Source of the DNA: Topomyia yanbarensis
Taxonomy: Eukaryota; Arthropoda; Insecta; Diptera; Culicidae
Length of the DNA: 64,000 nt
Reading direction: 5' to 3'
NCBI RefSeq assembly: GCF_030247195.1
Contig: NC_080670.1
Span: 217,168,046-217,232,045 of the forward strand
Shown here: piece after piece, positions 60,689 to 64,000 of the stretch
Layout: every line of letters begins with the position of its first letter
Position numbering within the stretch: the stretch's first letter is position 1
Made by a program: the position numbers and the translations under genes
Notes under the pieces: generated by a model
What the model saw: only the letters and a program-made list of their open reading frames with translations
Databases searched by the model: none
What the model was told of the DNA's origin: nothing

Positions 60689-61750
60689 TAAAGGGCGAAC
60701 ACGAAATTATTGCGACACCGAAAATGTCATACCAATTTCCCTATAATGTTTAAAATCAAACCAAAAATTTAGGGTAGTTTTATACATATATTTACTTCAA
60801 AAATCAAAAGAAAAGTAATCGATGGAGCCTTGAGTGTAAAATTGAACGCATTTTCGCTTGATGCCCTCCATCAAAGTCTTTACAGTGTCATCCGGTACCA
60901 GTTTCTCAGTTTTTTTCCATTTTCTTAACCTGTCCTTCTCGTCTTTGACTGTCTTCTTGCTCTTCCGAAGTTCTCGCTTCATCATTACCCAGTACTGCTC
61001 CACCGGGCGCAGCTCCGGACAGTTTGGCGAATTCATGTCCTTTGGAACAAAATGGACAGAATTGGCCTCATACCACTCCAGGACACTTTTAGTGGCATGA
61101 TGCCAAATCTGGCCAAAATAGCGGAGCTTCGTCGTGCTGCTGCAAGAACGGCAAAAGGCGCTTCTCGCGGCACCCAAATTTGTAGATCTCGCCATTTACT
61201 GTGCCCTTTGTCACGAAAGGCTCACTCCTCAGTCCGCAAGAGCAGATGGCCTGCCAAATGAGATATTTGGAGGCGAACTTCGACATTTTCTTCTTCTTAA
61301 ATTTGTCGTCCACATAGAACTTGCTCTTGCCGGTGAAAAACTCCAACTCCGGAATTTGCTTGAAATCAGCTTTTATATACGTTTCGTCGTCCATCACACA
61401 GCAGCCATATTTTGTCAGCATCTTCTCGTAGAGGTTCCGTGCCCGAGTTTTAGCCGCTCCTGGAACCGCTTCATCACTCTGGAGACGGTTGAATGGTGAA
61501 TGTTCAACATTTTTCCCAACTGCCGGTGCGACAGGTCAGGAAATTTCAGGTGTTTGGAAAGAATTTGTTCTCTCGACTCGCGTTGGTTCACCTCCATTTT
61601 CGTTGAATCGAAAAACACGACTTCGAGTTTGACAGCATGTAAACAATACACATCAATGAGAAAGTGTGCAAAATTTGGTTGATTTTTACCCAATGGTAAA
61701 AAAGTTATGCCCTGTTGAATGTGTCGCAATAATTTTGTGTTCGCCCTTTA
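60689..61750 (-). mobile_element. DD37E (ITmD37E) transposon with both ends and TA duplication
   Basis: The element spans 60691-61748 (1058 bp). The left end AAGGGCGAACACGAAATTAT and the right end, read inverted AAGGGCGAACACAAAATTAT, form near-perfect inverted repeats of about 28 bp (one mismatch). TA dinucleotides lie at 60689-60690 and 61749-61750. These are the termini expected of the IS630-Tc1-mariner superfamily. The 37-residue spacing of the last two catalytic residues marks the mosquito DD37E family. The transposase is broken, so the element could only move in trans. Confidence 0.9.
60797..61597 (-). pseudogene. DD37E transposase, two frame breaks
   Basis: The start at 61597 (MEVNQRESREQ) leads into a helix-turn-helix, LSHRQLGKMLNIHHSTVSRVM. 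At about 61455 the sequence jumps to AKTRARNLYEK in another frame; by comparison with the 51-kb copy, the second part of the DNA-binding region is deleted. The catalytic core has Asp in CCVMDDETYI and Asp in FWPDLASCH. Five bases present in the 51-kb copy (AATAG on the + strand, near 61092) are then missing, breaking the frame before RPVEQYW, which holds the catalytic Glu. The C-terminus ends IDYFSFDF. The protein cannot be made whole. Confidence 0.85.
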
Positions 61751-63413
61751 ACCGAGCAGTTAGGCACGAGAGAATTGCCGCAAGCACCGAAGTTCTGATA
61801 GCCACAAAATCCTTTCCATTGTGAAAAAAAATTGTCAAATAAATAATGTCTGTAATATATGTCCAATCGAGTCTAGAAGCGAAGAGTAATAAAATTCAAT
61901 ATCAGCTTCTTTGTGATAATTAAAGCAGCGGTTCCCAAAAAAAGGATATTTTTTCCGGAAATAAAATTAAGCTGCCATAAAAATGAAACAAGCCCGATCA
62001 AAACCAATGAAGATAATGATGATGACAATGATGATGCTACGAGTTAGCCCAGTAACGCCACGAATACACACTGCCAAGGGTTCAGTGTGTAGTAATGAGA
62101 AGACCCATCAGCGCTAAATCCTTTTATGGTGCCGTAAAAAGCGAAACTGCGATCCATGAATCAATCAAAACTGATTCATTCGCCGCTGCTTAGCCCGCTG
62201 CCTTCTCTGATTCGGTCTAATTTCGTCGATCGTAAAAGTCGAATGAAGCCCCCCAAACAAATAAATATACTGTACCGAACGGCAGTGCAGCCTTTTTTGT
62301 AAACGTTCATTTCGTTCGAGTAGGCTATGAAATGTTTGGGTCATTTATAGTCTTCATTGCTTCAGTATCCAAGTGAACGGTTCGATTTTGTAGCCTGCTT
62401 GGTTTGAGTCGTGACCACGATTTTATTCGGAATTGGATCTGCTGTCTCTAAAAGTGTGCGAGGTTGTCAAGTGAAAAATATATTCTTCAGTGATCTACTT
62501 TAATGAGATGGTCCTCATAAAAAATGGACAAAATTAATTTGACGCATCCATTAATGGGGACACGTCAAAATCTGCTAGTTTTTCTCACTCGAACAACTTT
62601 AAAGTTGACCAGCAGTCATCACCGATACGAAACGTTGCCTAACAATCCACGACTGAATTAGCTAGGTCCCTGATACGGGCAACTTACTATTGCGAGCATG
62701 TTTCGCCACACCTTCACCTTCCCCCCACGGACAACAGCAACTGTGTTCTTCCGTTCCAGCAAGCTACCGCCGTTTGCGGCTGGCACGTAATCTAAGCAAT
62801 CCTAGAAAAATAAACACTCACTAGACCAGTTTTTGGTACGTCCAGCCAGGCCCACCCAAACTGACCATTTCGCGCGGAGGTAAGTAGTGACTAGGAAAAA
62901 AACTATATCGTCCACTCGCCCCTAAATGGGGTACTTTAGTTAGAACGACGCGAGTACGGAATCATCGAACCGAAACTGCCGCGCGGGCAGTGTTTAATGG
63001 CGCTATAATGCCTGCTAAAATGGCATCTGTATGCAGCAGCAGCAACATCATCCACACACAGCAGCAGCAGTAGGCATTGGCAGATTGTCGTCGTTGTCGC
63101 TCGCGCGGTTCGCTTTGGTGTTCCGCGTCAGCCTACTGTGCTAATCGGTGTTGGTACCTGCAGCAGGGGCGGATGCTGAACGCAGTGCTGCCAGGTGATG
63201 GGATTTTTTTGAGAAGCTTAATTTTTCTCTTCTAGTATTCTGTTCCGTTGTTTGATGAAAGACAAAATATTTTTTCTCAAGAAGCTAGGGTTTTTATCAT
63301 AAATATTTAAAAATTCGTCCTGTAAAATGGCATTGCTTGGTGAAGAAAATTTATTTATCCTTGCGCAAAAATTTGCCAAATATATTTTTAATACAATCAC
63401 GTTATCCATATCT
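61751..63413. other. No confirmed gene; GC-richer patch near 62.7-63.2 kb
   Basis: A splice-donor consensus GGAG|GTAAGTAG (GT at 62880) and a CAG-rich stretch (63032-63071) lie in a locally GC-rich region. This could be an untranslated first exon of a gene to the right, but there is no coding evidence. Confidence 0.25.
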
Positions 63414-63797
63414 ACATCGCACACAATGTTCAGTGCACAGTCTGGTTCAGTGCTCATATTAAACCCACACGCGATTTCGTACCTAAACACGTGCACATGT
63501 TCGCCTGCACAACCGAACCCCATGTACGCACACGGTGTGCGTACACGTAGCTTCTAGGCACTAGTTTTCTGTTTCTCGCTCTCATCATCACTAGCGGTGA
63601 CGCTTTTTGCCTTGTGCAAATCGTTCTCGTGTACGCACCCGGTGTACGTACACGGATGTTTGAACTAGAGTTTGTACACCGTTCGATTGGGTTCGATGTT
63701 CGAGGTGAACCTGCACATAGAGACGAAGCATGTTTCAGGTTGAACGCGTGCTCGAAATTTTGTACACAGGTACAAAATTGTCGATGGGAAGTCTGAC
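63414..63797. repeat. Dispersed repeat family D2, uninterrupted copy
   Basis: The reference copy for 57328-58192. It holds many short palindromic words around GTGTACG/CGTACAC. There is no protein and no clear terminal repeat. Confidence 0.75.
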
Positions 63798-64000
63798 AAT
63801 CACAATTATATTTTTTTCTTTTGAAGTAAAATACTTTATATTGGGCGACCCGTTTAAACATTTCGAAACTATTTAGTGATAGATTTTGAACGTCACTAAA
63901 ATTCGTTTTTTTTTAAATTGTCATGCGTTAAACACACGTGCTTTTGAGTTGGCAAATTTAGTAAACAGAATGTTTAAAATTGTAAAAAGACCATGCTGGA

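Noticed and set aside
1..64000. Endogenous viral elements, CRISPR arrays, tRNA or rRNA genes
   Set aside because: I looked for recognisable viral polymerase, nucleoprotein or glycoprotein motifs, regular spacer arrays and intact tRNA boxes. Only the SINE's tRNA-like head was found.

Overview
The window is animal nuclear DNA, most likely from a culicine mosquito (Aedes/Culex group). This is inferred from one compact insect gene locus (stoned) set in a large, repeat-rich, gene-poor landscape of R1, RTE, Jockey/Juan-like and other LINE remnants, DD37E-type Tc1/mariner elements and a Feilai-like tRNA-derived SINE. The species cannot be named from the sequence alone. A 500-base run of N at 41535-42034 is an assembly gap.

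The one clear host locus is stoned, on the + strand at about 10.9-17.7 kb, with a possible 5' untranslated exon ending at 10173. As in Drosophila, it is laid out as two successive reading frames. StonedA (793 aa, one 55-bp intron) ends at 13365. StonedB (1340 aa, five introns of 54-65 bp) begins 21 nt later at 13387. StonedA carries six DPF motifs, and StonedB carries seven NPF motifs, a proline-rich region, a stonin homology domain and a mu-homology domain. Both are synaptic-vesicle endocytosis proteins of the AP-2/dynamin pathway. Three features of this arrangement stand out. StonedA has no methionine codon after its start, and the last ~1.5 kb of its coding sequence has no ATG in any frame. 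StonedA and StonedB are in the same frame, separated by one TAA. A six-codon upstream ORF ends in TAATG, overlapping the StonedA start.

The left flank (1-10 kb) holds a LINE ORF1 remnant at the window edge, a broken R1-clade element, a LINE copy with an intact 337-codon ORF1, a large foldback element (5413-6232), a dispersed repeat and a SINE. The right flank (18-64 kb) has no recognisable host gene. It holds more copies of the same LINE (called LINE-A here), RTE and Jockey remnants, three DD37E transposons (one with both terminal inverted repeats and a TA duplication), a TTAA-flanked MITE, other inverted-repeat elements, two further dispersed repeat families, an 11-bp-period minisatellite beside the N gap, and a foldback built on 116-bp tandem repeats. 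All six LINE-A fragments lie on the minus strand, antisense to stoned. The SINE at 9.2 kb ends in the same 3' tail as LINE-A, which suggests LINE-A-type machinery mobilised it.

Long stretches (notably 28.5-34, 35.8-40.3, 45.3-49, 58.6-60.7 and 61.8-63.4 kb) show only short chance ORFs and low-complexity DNA. They may be intergenic or intronic.
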